This document shows positions 13,301 through 22,549 of a stretch of 64,000 nt of DNA, piece by piece. The notes under the pieces are model-generated. The model searched no databases. It was not told the DNA's origin and saw only the letters and a program-made list of their open reading frames with translations. The translations under genes and the position numbers were made by a program. The DNA is from Pteria penguin (Eukaryota; Mollusca; Bivalvia; Pterioida; Pteriidae), in NCBI GenBank assembly GCA_035048485.1, contig CM068581.1, positions 67,551,881 to 67,615,880 on the forward strand, written 5' to 3'. Each line of letters opens with the position of its first letter. Within the stretch, counting starts at the first letter, position 1.

Positions 13301-13960
13301 CACCAGGGACCTGCACACAAAAAATGACAACAGCAGAATATACACGGAACGACATTACAAAAATATTCGATTGTGCTGCGGTTATCTAATTATCTAGTGT
13401 CTTTATCAGTAAATTGATACATAAAATTCCTTATTATTATTCAAAGATCGCATCATGAACAATGTCTGATATAAGTAATTCGCTATGAGTGTGTTTCTTT
13501 GCCAAGAGCGAAATAAATGAAACATCAGATACATATATGTGTGTCTGGACATAGGAACGAACCCATTGTTCAAAACTGCGGGATCAAATAAATAAATCTA
13601 AGAAATTAAAACGAAACAATTATAGGTATAACTTCCACAGACCTCTGACGCATTTGTCAATGATTTTAGAATCTTCTCTTTAAAATTTACGACTCTACAA
13701 AAAAAACTAACAAAAACTTATAGCTTTTGCATACTACATCCCATATCCATATATTCATGTTATAACATTTAAGATTTAAGACAATGAGGTTCTTTTATCT
13801 TTCGACCTTTCTTGCAGAACCCCTCTCAGTAATATATATGATAAACTCACCTGTTTTGCCGACACCTGGGCATCCCAACAAAGCGATTTTACATACATTA
13901 TTATCCGCTATGGATAGACTTCTACTCCTTGATCCATTCAGAAGACCAGAATTGGAATTC
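1318..13960 (-). CDS. Ras-like small GTPase, RERG/RERGL/RASL12-like, three internal exons (partial gene)
   Basis: Three minus-strand exons join in frame: 13851-13960, 5463-5519 and 1318-1391. The first ends with the P-loop GCPGVGKT after a serine/arginine-rich lead-in and KIALL. The second carries ALTVRFLTKRFIGEY and a PTLE switch-I-like end. The third carries VRMEILDTAG, the G3 motif. All have AG acceptors and GT donors, and the phases match (1 to 1, 1 to 1, ending in phase 0). Introns directly after the P-loop, after PTL(E) and after DTAGx match what I remember of RERG-family genes, and RFLTKRFIGEY is typical of RERGL/RASL proteins. These proteins are mostly membrane-associated or cytosolic regulators, some with weak GTPase activity. 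The start codon is not in the first exon, so a 5' exon lies above 13.96 kb. The C-terminal half is not in the window. Introns of about 8.3 and 4.1 kb are full of repeats. Confidence 0.85.
1881..1906. repeat. (CT)n microsatellite
   Basis: Thirteen CT dinucleotides in an intron of the GTPase gene. The rest of 1392-2420 shows no gene or clear repeat. Confidence 0.95.
2420..3205. repeat. Degenerate GACA/GGAC-rich minisatellite
   Basis: About 790 bp built from short imperfect modules such as GACAAACGGAC and GACGACGGGTGAC. The plus strand is very poor in T. An (AG)n run sits at 2941-2967. The bias keeps minus-strand frames open and produces spurious Ser/Leu/Val/Cys-rich ORFs, including one of 220 codons. 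No unit repeats exactly, so this looks like an old degraded tandem array in an intron of the GTPase gene. Confidence 0.75.
3206..4890. other. Intronic AT-rich stretch, no gene seen
   Basis: Short unrelated ORFs only, with no splice-bounded coding segment and no repeat I recognise. A G-rich run (GGGGGGGGAGGGGGG) lies at 4866-4880, just before the SINE fragment. Confidence 0.4.
4893..5105 (-). repeat. tRNA-derived SINE copy (degenerate)
   Basis: It shares the body module of the better copy at 63.74-63.99 kb: CCGAAG then a CACGTGCCATGCCTACCGTG-type block, ACTGTCTCATCCGAAAG, and a tRNA-like end with CGATCTCTGGACCTCTCGGTCACGA, where the family has (G)GTTCGA in reverse. The tRNA head lies on the minus strand and is badly decayed. 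Confidence 0.65.
5264..5362. repeat. GTGGTG-rich minisatellite, 33-bp period
   Basis: About two and a half near-identical copies of a 33-bp unit starting TCGGTGGTGGTAGTGATGAT, with shorter GTG/GAT variants on the left side. It gives spurious Pro-rich (minus) and Val-rich (plus) ORFs. Confidence 0.85.
5463..5519 (-). CDS. RERG-like GTPase exon with switch-I segment
   Basis: This is a 57-nt exon bounded by TTTTTACAG and GTAAGC. It encodes the segment following the P-loop, ALTVRFLTKRFIGEYCPTL, and leaves one base for the next Glu codon. The Y-x-PTLE end corresponds to the effector (switch I) region. Both neighbouring introns have phase 1, matching exons 13851-13960 and 1318-1391. The exon is too short to appear as an independent ORF. 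Confidence 0.88.
   Translation of the reverse strand, partial: HLLFDSLRSVLLENIVQL
5885..6490. mobile_element. Tandem-core element, four ~140-bp repeats plus terminal hairpin (pearl/HINE-like)
   Basis: Four diverged units follow each other. Each has CCTACCAAGTAGTA, TTGACCTTTGACC, TTGAAAAACAATAGG, CGTCTTTGTCTTGGCAT and AGCCCCAACGGTTTGG. After the last unit come CAGACGTACAGACGGACGAC and a short hairpin (CTCGTC AAA GACGGGCG flanked by ATAT/TATA) followed by AAAA. Tandem cores between unique ends with a 3' hairpin are the layout of bivalve pearl-type non-autonomous Helitrons; that class assignment is inference. No protein-coding potential. Confidence 0.65.
6491..7150. other. AT-rich intronic stretch, no gene seen
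   Basis: Nothing is supported here beyond a (C)n run of about 18 at 6977-6994. Confidence 0.4.
7230..7955. mobile_element. Second tandem-core element, four to five ~155-bp repeats plus terminal hairpin
   Basis: The units share TTAAGTCCAAGGGGAATAAC, TCTGACAAAAATTATTGAAC, GATATCCTTGAGATGTAT, CAAATATCAATTCAATATCT and GCGGAAACTG. The last unit runs into GACCGACCGGTAGACCGATG and GACCGACCGACAGCAGC, then a hairpin with arms TATGCCCC and GGGGCATA followed by AAAA. The sequence is unrelated to the 5.9-kb element, but the architecture is the same. No coding capacity. The family is one I know as abundant in bivalve introns. Confidence 0.65.
8240..9085. other. AT-rich intronic stretch, no gene seen
   Basis: Several homopolymer C runs precede it, at 8101-8110 and 8180-8189. 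Apart from short ORFs with no recognisable domain I see nothing to annotate. Confidence 0.4.
9089..9228. mobile_element. 140-bp inverted-repeat MITE
   Basis: The left arm TTAATGCGGGACTCACGTTT pairs with the right arm, whose reverse complement reads TTACTGCGGGACTGACATTT, and both continue to GTTGGCAAA. The arms are about 30 bp with four mismatches. The interior has no ORF. I could not fix a target-site duplication. Confidence 0.7.
9435..9838. repeat. Inverted plus direct dimeric repeat with a hammerhead-like core
   Basis: One copy lies inverted at about 9435-9600, followed by two direct copies starting near 9628 and 9755. Each contains CTTGATAAAGGCC, a 4-nt loop, then GGCCGAAAATTTGC, followed by GCAAAGAGTGTTTGTGTT and TTTCTTTTAG, and the copies share GATGGATGTTACGTAGATCT. 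The core resembles a degenerate hammerhead ribozyme (CUGAUGA, stem II, GAAA) with TUGAUAA in place of CUGAUGA. Hammerheads in tandem occur in Penelope-like elements and retrozyme-type repeats of animals. The ribozyme reading is an inference, and the stem III and cleavage site are not convincing as they stand. Confidence 0.6.
10603..11055 (+). mobile_element. tRNA-derived SINE whose body is tandemly repeated
   Basis: A tRNA-like head on the plus strand has box A and box B-like parts (GCTCAGTCGGTAG and GGTCCGAGTCCC). It is followed by five to six copies of a ~65-bp module of the form GAGGTCCC(T)TGGTATGG, then an AAGATCTCTCAATG block, then CCTCGGGCACGTGAAC. The module is recognisably the reverse complement of the single body segment in the other SINE copies (GGGATCTTTTACGTGCC to CGGGACCTCGG). 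So this copy, or a subfamily, has amplified its body in place. Confidence 0.7.
11060..11980. other. AT-rich intronic stretch, no gene seen
   Basis: Only small unsupported ORFs lie between the SINE array and the diverged repeats at 12 kb. Confidence 0.35.
11980..12620. repeat. Very diverged tandem duplication (~130 bp units)
   Basis: Segments around CCGAACAGCGAAACTGACAG (12101) and GCCCTAACAGCGAATCTGAC (12232) are clearly related, with related flanks (CACGGATTTAAAGAACACC versus CAGGGATTTAAATCATGCC). Weaker matches (GAGAAGGTCAACAGAAAAAT, GAGAAAGTCAACAGCCAAG) continue to about 12.6 kb. The ORFs across it look incidental. Confidence 0.4.
13851..13960 (-). CDS. RERG-like GTPase exon with the P-loop
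   Basis: This is a 110-nt exon with acceptor ACTTACAG and donor GTGAGT. It encodes a Ser/Arg-rich lead (NGSRSRSLSIADNNV), then beta-1 KIALLG and the Walker A motif GCPGVGKT, with the last base left for the following Ala codon. No in-frame ATG is present, so translation must start in an upstream exon. I could not identify that exon between 13.96 and 20.9 kb. Confidence 0.85.
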
Positions 13961-15130
13961 CTGTAAGTCATCGTGTTTCACCGGAATGCGCTACCGTTAT
14001 AGTTCAAGTGTTAAGTGATTCCGACATCTATACTGTGCAGCTAGCAATGATTCGTCTATCCTGTCTATTAACGATCCTTTCTTAGATGAAATCCAACCTC
14101 TTCTGACGCGATCATTACAAATGAACCTTCAAAATTTTATCGTCTCAAATCTCGTAATTATTTTACTGGATGTAAAAATTCACTGGCATAATTTCACACA
14201 TTTCCTTCAAATTTTCGGTTTAGTTGTGATAAAACTAGAAACATTTGTCTTAAAATCTGCTTTGTAATTTTTGTGTTTTCTCGAAATACGGTCTTAACTT
14301 ACATTATATTTGTTATTTTATTAGCTGTTCAGCACTCATTGGAATGTACGAATACATTTCTAAAGCAACAACAACTCCACTACTTGTAGTTCGTATTTTG
14401 TAGTATCAACGATTGAAGGTAAACGAATATATATCACTGCCACCTTTTCAAAACACTGTTGATAACCATTAAAGATTCAAAGAAAACAGAGGTGCTCCTT
14501 TCTCTAAATCAACTCTTCACAGCTTTAAAGCATCTGAAATGATGTCATATTTATTTATTCTATAAATTCAAGCACACTTCGCGGCAAAATAATAAACTCC
14601 ATTATGATAATATAAGAGTTCATTTACGAAGTAACTCATCGCCTAGGTTAATGAATTTCTAATTATGTTTACATTTTGTAACTTCTTACTGCACACTTGA
14701 CTGTTTATACAAAACCATTTGCTTTCTATAAATAATTTATACAAGAGTTTTACCGGAATGTACATTAACCGTTATATATCCGGATAATATAAAGTATTAT
14801 CTTGAGTATCTGAAAGCTAAATTACGCTAAGGATGTAATGCACTTATATATCAAATAAAAGTACATACCGTGTGAGATAGGATCCTTAATTACTGTTAGA
14901 GATATTGAAATCTGAACAAAAGTAGATGAACGTGATATTGTTGAAGTATCTGCGAGAGCACGATTCGAGAATTGCTAAAATAACTTTTAAATAATACTCT
15001 TTTATCTCACATACCTTTTGAAAAGAATTTCAAAGGTATGGACCATTTGTTTATTTGAACTCGTCGTTTTTCGAATTAAAACTTTAAACACATGGGTAGC
15101 AGTCCGTGTAATTTGAAGAAAGTTCAGTGA

Positions 15131-15170
<40 letters not shown>

Positions 15171-17600
15171 AAAAGAAAGAAAAAGAATAATAGTATTTTA
15201 CCTGAGATTGGTTTTAAAACATCCTAAAAATTTCAGTAATTTTCAAACTACGGGAGAGAGACAGGTATCCTGTTGGTGTAAATGAAATCCCTTCTAAAAC
15301 AGATTCCCGTATCACTAAATTATCGTCTTTCCTAATTGAACACAAGTCTGCACGATAAGCTAGAGGAAATTCTAACATACGGCCTCTTTGAACCCTATGC
15401 TCACAAAATGTAAAACGGATTGTGCTATCTTCTCTCGCCAATAACTTTGTCCGCAATCAATTCCTTCATAACCACTTTACTAAGTATAAAATCAACATCT
15501 GATAGACGTTTGAATATGCTCGAATATCAAAAGGATTAAGGAGCTAATAAACATTTGAATGACGTGAAATGAACTTTGATTTAGTAAAAATTCCTAGCGC
15601 TATTCAAATACGAATTCACACCGTGGTGTTTGAGGAATTTGTCCATTACAGTCTCAAAAAGAATCATTGCTGTATACGATCATGTGAAATTAAATACCTG
15701 CTCGTAAAACTGTTTTATTCCCATTAAAATTGAATTCGATATGCCATTCCTGTATTTAAATTTTATTGACAAAGGTAAAATCTAACATCAGTCAAATCCC
15801 TCTCGGCAATTTTAACTATCTAATTAAGGAAATCGTTTTCTTACCTATGGGTGTGAGGGTAATGTTAGCATCCTCAGAGCTTAGACCGAGAATACCAAAA
15901 TATAAACAAAATAAAAGTATAGTTACGGGCAAGTCAGTGATAGAACAAGGCTGGTTTTGGCCGCAAAGGATGGTCCATTATATTCGCATTATTTGTTTTA
16001 TCGCTTATTTATTTTCGCCATGTAAGAACATTTTTCGCCAATATAATGGGGGCACCTGCCTGATGCATCATGTCAGAATTTTATCTATGTAATAGATCAC
16101 AATCGCAAGTTGTAAGGCATCTTTTATGTGTCTTTCGTATTTTTTCGTATCCATGTAGCATGGAACATCGGTTTAGACTATTTGATTCGGAGGACAGGAT
16201 GAGATAGCTTATGCTAAATCATGGTGGGGAAAATCCTAAACCTACAGCGGGGAACTAACCCGGACACTCAGATTAGAAATCCCGATCGATATCAGTAGAT
16301 CAATCTGCGTATTATTCGGATTGTATTGCGCATTGTGTAATTAGGGGTGAAACGTACTGTGTTTGATTATTTCCGGCAAGTATACCGTGGTTATACCGTT
16401 GGAAACAAAGATTTCCTGGCGACGCTTGCTGAGTTGTCTTTGAAATTGTCCCCAAATTCCTCGTTGCTAGGGACGGATATAGCGCTGTGTTTGAAATTTC
16501 TTCCGAGAAACGAATTGATATATAGTGCACTGACATAAGAAGTTTCTTCATTTTCATATTCCTAAAATTTTATGATTAAATTATTAATTACAAATTGATT
16601 TATACACGAGTGACTTGACATCGCATCGTAAACAGCTGAAAAGGCAATTTTTCTGCGGCGCGGCGAGATGAAAGGACATGCTCAGCTCATGATGCTGGAA
16701 AGCATGTTGCACGGTGGTACGTCATGTACGTTGTCAGTTTTGTTGATTTAACTTGATTATAATAATTGTGCACGTGAATGGTAGAAATTGCAAATCGTCC
16801 TTGATATGAGACTTAAGATGGACGTTAAGAGCACTGAACGAAGCTGTTACATACAGTATTTTGATAGTTGCAGTCAGAGGTAATGTGGGCAAAGAGAACG
16901 TACAATGTAGTAATACATTTGAGGACGGTATATCGTGGTTATACATCTCTGAACGCTAACATGTGGACCAAGCTGAATTGTCAAAACAAAACAAGTGAAT
17001 TAGAATTGTAATTAACATTTATTGTACCGAAACTTTAGAATTCAATACACATTTACAGATGAAATTTACGATATGAACCATATTTCCATGTTTCTGGCAA
17101 CAACCTTCCATCTGAGAAACCCAAATATTAGACCATTCCGGTAGTTGTCTAAAATAACTTCTCAAAATCAACAATAATATCAGTTTCGGGAATTGGGCTT
17201 CATTCGTACCTCGTAGTTTTTTTTTCAAAAGTCCACGATTTATGACATCGTGAAAATGTTTGTGGAATTAATCGATTTCTTTTTCAGTCTTAAAACCAAA
17301 GACATGTTATTTCCAGGAGAAACAAAAATATGTGTTGTTAAAAAAGCCCAAGTATTTACTGTTACAACTAAAAAAAAGACCTTACTTACATGTATATATA
17401 TTTATGTATTATAAAGTTGTATTGTGTTCTGTAGGTAGTGATTTATGTGTCCATCTGCTAAAATCAATAACCAGAATTTTTCTTACAACCCCGTATCAAA
17501 GCAAATATTGATTATTTTTGTTTTTACGCCACACTCAAATCCAAACAGTCGACGTACCAGCCCCAAGACTTAACAAGCTGCCCTGCATACTCTGTATTTT
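13961..17600. other. Intergenic or 5' intron stretch with a GAAA microsatellite
   Basis: A (GAAA)n microsatellite occupies 15128-15186. A minus-strand ORF at 15214-15456 has no recognisable domain and no fitting donor. A short SINE-like scrap (CACCTGCCTGATGCATCATG) lies at 16052. A decayed tRNA-like segment (AACTAACCCGGAC) lies near 16254. The missing 5' exon of the GTPase may lie here. Confidence 0.4.
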
Positions 17601-17676
17601 CAGTTAGGAAAGGGATTTGAAACATGCCAATCATTTCAAGGGGAGGGGGTTATTCCTCTCTTTTTTTTTTTTAAAG

Positions 17677-17837
17677 AAAATTGTAATGGTTGTATGTATA
17701 TCTAAGATTTTGGATAGTCCAAGTGTTTTCAAAATCCCGTCTAAACTTCTCTGGATCTTCCGTACGATGGGCAAGAGTTTCGTCCCATTGGGCTATCACC
17801 ATAGAAACCAGTCTAAAGCACAGATCTCATAGTTTGC
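17677..17837 (-). CDS. Possible coding fragment, unknown
   Basis: A minus-strand reading frame of about 53 codons contains MVIAQWDETLAHRTEDPEKF and RRDFENTWTIQNLRYTYN, ending at TAA at 17677. It is preceded by a possible acceptor (GTGCTTTAG) at about 17830. Its amino-acid mix looks like a real soluble helical protein, unlike the other frames. I recognise no family and no partner exon, so it could be a terminal exon or a retrocopy fragment. Confidence 0.25.
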
Positions 17838-17879
17838 TTACATGTGTAGTTTGTTTTACATCATGCAAAGATAATTTCA

Positions 17880-18112
17880 CTCACATGGTGACGACATCGT
17901 AATGTGTTGCACACTGACAGAAACTGTCACGGACCCACTCAAAGGGAGCTATTGATTCTTTAGAAATTGTATACATATTGTCTTCTATGTCACAGGTCTT
18001 GGTTTTTACCTACGCATCCAAATGAAAAGACATCGAGAAGTCGCCGATCGGACTTTACTCGGAACCTCTCCGCCTCGAGCAAAGCACCCTACCGACTAAG
18101 CTACGTCGTATC
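17880..18112 (-). repeat. tRNA-derived SINE copy (degenerate)
   Basis: It begins with TCACATGGTGACGACATCGT, has ACGGACCCACTC, and ends with a reversed tRNA-like head containing GGAACCTCTCCGCCTCGAG and AGCACCCTACCGACTAAGCT. The layout matches the 63.7-kb copy, but the middle is heavily altered. Confidence 0.6.
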
Positions 18113-18244
18113 CTTCGTCAATAAGAATTTAAGATAGTACACAAAGTGTCCGTAATACGCGCTTATCAGTTGACTTAAAAAACAGAAACAACAAATATAA
18201 AAACAAACAAAAACAAAACAAAACATAGTACAAAATTACCACAG

Positions 18245-20273
18245 CCATCTACATGTCAGAGGGATGCCCTGGTTTTGTGCCTCGTAGAAAATGGGACGAG
18301 ACTAAAAAGGTTCAATCAGAGATAACCTTGCCCTGGATGTCGTCGCTTAGAACAGATTTAGTGGGTTACTCACGCTTTGCGGAAATGACGAACCTAACCC
18401 AAATTTACACAGTGTCAATAGATGAGGATTTTATGAATATCCAGGTAAGGTGTGTTTAATGCATGCCTGTCATTCGTGTAAAATAAATTTTATGAGATTC
18501 TATTTTTATCAAGGAACTCCTAGTGGTTTGTATCAATACTGGTAATATATTTCAAGCCATAGACTGGAAATCAGGTGCATACCTAGGGGTACGCAAGGAC
18601 ACAATTGCGTCCACGGTGGGCTTTTCCGGAGAGAGAGAGAGAGAGAGAGAGAGAGGTGAATAGTTTCAATGTTATTGATTCAAAATCACACGAAAATGAT
18701 TCAATGTTATAGAAGAACTCCGGAGCTTCCGGCAACGGGTATTCGTTGTCTGGTGCCCATCCGGGTTAACAAAGGACCTAATAGTCGGTGTGGTGTGTGT
18801 CTACATCAAGAGACTTCCAAGTGAGGAAGATGAAAACTATAATAAAGTTATCATAAACTATAATAAAGTCATCATAAACGTGTATAACACAGATTCAATA
18901 CACATAACTGTAAGCGTTTTAGACTATCATGGTTTCAGTGTGTAAGATCTGAAGGAAAATTCATTTGTTATTATCAGTCAGCATTATCATTTGAAAAAAG
19001 TTTAAGCATTATCTGTAGTGAGTAACATTTTAAGGGTTTATCGTATAATGTTTTGTATTTTCTCGTCTTTCATATACATGTATATAATTAAGGAACAGAC
19101 AGTCTTTGATTATTTTGCTATTAACGTCGAGTTGACTAGATTATCAGTTAAATTCCGGGTTAGAATATGGTTTATTACGTAATACATGACATATCATCGA
19201 CATCTCATAATATATATAACTACTGTACTGAAATACAGACAGCTAGAGAAGAATTCTTGGTATGAGTTGTCTAAGCTCAACCTTTAGGTACCCTGCTAGG
19301 GAACGAGATGGCCCCGTGTTCGATTCCCACCGGTAGTTTTTCGGTGTCCAGTCTTCCAGGTAGAAAGTAAAATCTGAGGTCCCGATTTACGGTTGACATG
19401 ACACGCAATCTTTTTGGAACGCGACTTGTACTTCTTCCTCTTCGACACTCTTCATGTACATCGAAAATGAAGTACAAGTCTATTGGCAGATTTAGGGGGA
19501 CTGCGAATCCCCCCCCCCTTTTTTTCGGTCGGAAAATGTTACCTCCAAAATTCCCATTATTGTTAGGACTGCAATCCGCCTTCCCGGACCGAATAGTGCA
19601 AAACATTATTCATGAATGACTGCACAACCCCACCCCCTTTTTCAAAAATTTCTAAATCCGCCAATGAAGTCGTGTTTTTTATAAGATTGACATGACTCTT
19701 CACTGTCTATGGTGGGTCCGTTGTAAAGGTTTAAATTTTTCTACATTGTATCAGAAAGACATGGTCAGCCATACGAGAGCAATAATCTGGGTGTGACGTA
19801 AAACGATAATCAAACAAAGTAAAAAAAAAAACCGAAGAAGTGCCGAAGGGTTAACCGCGTCTCAAAGTCCATAGAATAAAATGACAATATCGTGCACAAT
19901 GTCATATTCAGACAAATGCGAACCCCATTTAAACTGAGGTGAGACCAGGTGCCCGGGAGGAGTAAGCGTCCTCTGTTTGCATGGAACACCCGCCAGAAAA
20001 ATCCTAAATAAAAAACAGCGACAAATTCTTGATAATGAAATATCAGGAATATGTTACATACATGTACATGGCAGCGGTCAGTGGCAGAAACATAAACAAA
20101 AAACGATTTCTGTTAACATTCCGATTTATTATAATTATGCCATGGAAAGAGAAAGTAGCTATTTCTCCAACCTGGTAGGACGACCCGGTAACAGAACAAA
20201 GATCCACTGCAAGTTTCTGAAGCACTTGCTGACCACTGCAAATCCACTAAAACTTAATCCATACACAGAGTAA
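18245..20273 (+). CDS. Two-exon model, unknown protein (5' end missing)
   Basis: Exon 18245-18444 has acceptor TTACCACAG and donor GTAAGG. It encodes 66 residues including SEGCPGFVPRRKWDE and EITLPWMSSLRTDLVGYSRF. Exon 20082-20273 joins in phase 0 after GGTCAG and encodes 63 residues (WQKHKQKTISVNIPIYYNYA onward) to TAA. The tail contains MERESSYFSNLVGRPGNR and ends NPYTE. The intron is phase 0 and both exons look protein-like, but the second acceptor has a poor pyrimidine tract. The first exon starts mid-codon, so an upstream exon is required. I do not recognise the family. The short aromatic, basic layout would suit a small structural protein, but that is a guess. Confidence 0.4.
18629..18655. 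repeat. (GA)n microsatellite
   Basis: About thirteen GA dinucleotides within the intron of the plus-strand two-exon model. Confidence 0.95.
19405..19460 (-). repeat. Half-copy of the 45.1-kb fold-back family
   Basis: GAACGCGACTTGTACTTCTT and the following CCTC.TCGACACTC.TCATGTACA match one arm of the long hairpin at 45.1-45.4 kb. Only one arm is present here. Confidence 0.55.
19475..19668. mobile_element. hAT-type MITE (TGGCGGAT ends)
   Basis: The left end ATTGGCAGATTTAGGGGG and the right end CTAAATCCGCCAAT are inverted copies. The interior has a C-rich run. The same ends, as CAGTGGCGGAT-like, recur at 38.4, 40.8 and 44.5 kb. Confidence 0.55.
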
Positions 20274-21063
20274 TCGTTTCATTTTGGTAAAAAAAAAAGG
20301 ATATAGTTACGGAAGAGAAATATGTTTTGTGCAAACTTCGCAAACAACAATTTGCCATATAATCTAGTCTTTTACTTTTTTTCCAAACTTAACATTCAAT
20401 GTCAAAGTTTTCAGCAATGAAATTAATAAAACACTGAAATATCTTATTTTTCGAATTCCTCTTTCTACTACCACAGGTTCATTATTCTCCATTTGAAATA
20501 AACCTGGGCCATAGTTGTCTTAATAGATGTACGTCTTTTGATTGTTCTGCTGTTACGGTGAGTGGGAAGGTGGGCCCTTAAACCGGTTAACCACACCATT
20601 TGTTTGGCTTTTGTCAAATTAAATGACCGTCCTAAGTCGGTATCGTAATTGCACTACAATCAAATATTTTTGTAATGTGTTAAATGTTCTATTATATTAT
20701 TTATATTCATGTATTGTATAGCTCCATGGTGACTTCTGCCACATAACTGAGCCGGTAACTCCTCTTTTTTCTCTTAAATGGGTCATTAAATTTCTCGGCA
20801 GATGAAAGGGTTGAAAAAGAACAAAAGTTGGTCAGAATAATTGTACTGAGGTTAAAATTGTGAGAGAAATACAGATAAAAGTATAAAATTTTATTCATGA
20901 TATAACAGAGGACATTGCCTTTTCAAACTTAACAAAATACATTACAATAACCGACATTTTTATGTACAATATAAAATGTGAATTTCGTTGAACACATGGA
21001 CACTTTTTCCCACAATAAAACGACATTAAATATTCATTTTCCCCTTTAAATCCCCACAATGCA
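20274..21063. other. Spacer between convergent genes, with a poly(A) signal
   Basis: No gene is seen. On the minus strand an AATAAA lies at 20890-20895, about 170 nt past the stop of the gene at 21.06-22.55 kb. It is the best candidate for that gene's polyadenylation signal. Confidence 0.45.
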
Positions 21064-22549
21064 TCAACAATTTGTACACTTCAGACCATTTTTCATAAAT
21101 GTTCTTGGATAAGGAACCGGAGATCGGCCAAGTAAATCATCAAAACTAGCCCGGGACGGAATATCTGATCCGGATTTATGCCTACGGATTGGTGTAAGTG
21201 TTTTTCTTGGTTTATCGTCTAATCTTTGAAGCAAGACACAATCGTTTCCATGATATAGTATACTGTCTCCGCTCAAAAGTCTGGCACGTTTTGGTGGCGA
21301 CGTCTCGTAAATATTATCAGTTTTTGATTGGTCGACGGCTGAAAATATTCGCTTAGCTCTTCGTTGTATTTTCTCAAATCTTTCTTTTATTTCCTGATCC
21401 TGCAAAATAATTCACAAATATAAATGTAAATACAAAAGAATAAATCATAAATTCATAAATCTATTTCCTAATTAATATTTTTCCCTATGTTATATCATGC
21501 ATAAAAATAAAAGTCTTCCTCCATATAATAAACTTAATCAAGATGAAAAAGAATGTAATTTTAACGCCTATCCATACAATTGCGACAAGCGTGCAGCGGT
21601 AGAAGACACTGGAATAGGCGGTGAAACCATCAACTTCCGGTGCGAACATTGGCACACCATTTTTTCCCCCCATAAGGGATCGAACCTATATTTAGCAGAG
21701 GTGAAAGGCTACAGCGGGCTCATGCAAACTACATATATAGGGGTATTATATTGGACATAGTTTCTTAAACTACATACACAAGACTTATTTTTCGGAAAAG
21801 GAAGATAACTCCAATATTACAAAAGAATTTTTTGGAAATCGTTATTCTTGTTGTGTTCTTATTATCATTATAACTATTAGTGTATTCGGTAACACATATA
21901 AGATCTTTTTCTTGATCTAATTGCAATTAATACAATAATGTATTGATTAATTGACTATTGTTTTATGTTACTCCACGATTGTTTCACATATATGATAACG
22001 CCATCCGTCTGCCACATTGCATTGAAATTTACACCTTTGCAACGGACCCATCCGAAGCAGTGAGGGATTTTTTACGTACCACGATTACCGTGACACGGGA
22101 CCTCAGTTTTCACTGTCTCGACCGGTGTGCCTACGGCGAACGTCGAACTCTGGACCTTTCGGTCACGAGCCGAACACATTCACTGAGCCACACCGAATAT
22201 AAGACTTAAAATAGCTTACCCTTTTGCGTAAAGATTCAGTCCTTTTTTTAATCCTGGTTAACTGGCTACTCCATACTTTCATCTGTACCGTCACGGACCT
22301 CTTCAGTGTACGAGCCGCCGGTTCCGTGCTCGTCTTCTTGCTTTCGCCACTGTGCGGATCAGACGCCGCCTTGCGTTTAACAGCAGTGCGCATGTCAGAC
22401 TCCGCAGAATCAGTAGTCTTAAACTGTTCCGTTTTCTTATGTACCATTGCAGCGATTTTATTTATATCAAAAGTCCTTAGATCCATTTTGTTCGTCTTGC
22501 TCAGGTAGTTAGGTGGAAGAGATTTCCTCGTCACGGCAAACTTAAGCAT
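21064..22549 (-). CDS. Two-exon gene for a basic 221-residue coiled-coil protein, family unknown
   Basis: Exon 1 (22220-22549, 110 codons) starts with the first ATG of the frame and ends at a GTAAGC donor. Exon 2 (21064-21399, 111 codons plus stop) follows a TTTTGCAG acceptor in phase 0. The joined protein has a Lys-rich N-terminus (MLKFAVTRKSLPPNY), a Ser/Lys/Thr-rich middle with NLS-like KRKAAS and ESKKTSTEP, and a strongly basic helix from VWSSQL in exon 1 to IFSAV in exon 2. It ends with short Ser/Pro motifs (TSPPKRARL, TLTPIRRHKS, DDLLGRSPVP) and a C-terminal KCTNC. The uninterrupted helix across the splice supports the model. Basic patches and SP/TP sites suggest a nuclear, phosphorylated protein. 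I do not recognise the family. An AATAAA follows at about 20.89 kb. Confidence 0.7.
21955..22196 (-). mobile_element. tRNA-derived SINE copy inside the intron of the 221-residue-protein gene
   Basis: It aligns along its length with the 63.74-kb copy: TACTCCACGATTGTTTCACA, CTTTGCAACGGACCCATCCG, TGACACGGGACCTCAG and a decayed tRNA-like head (GGTCACGAGCCGAACAC) at the right end. It ends 24 bp from the donor of exon 1 at 22220. Confidence 0.75.

Noticed and set aside
13784..13966. Plus-strand 60-codon ORF
   Set aside because: It overlaps the minus-strand P-loop exon, and the coding evidence is on minus.
15214..15456. Minus-strand ORF of 80 codons as a possible 5' exon of the GTPase
   Set aside because: A donor (CTCAG/GTAAAA) follows, but the frame that would join the P-loop exon has a stop 11 codons upstream and no ATG.
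22163..22219. C-terminal extension of exon 1 of the 221-residue-protein gene
   Set aside because: The GTAAGC donor at 22219 and a SINE directly after it show that this part is intron.
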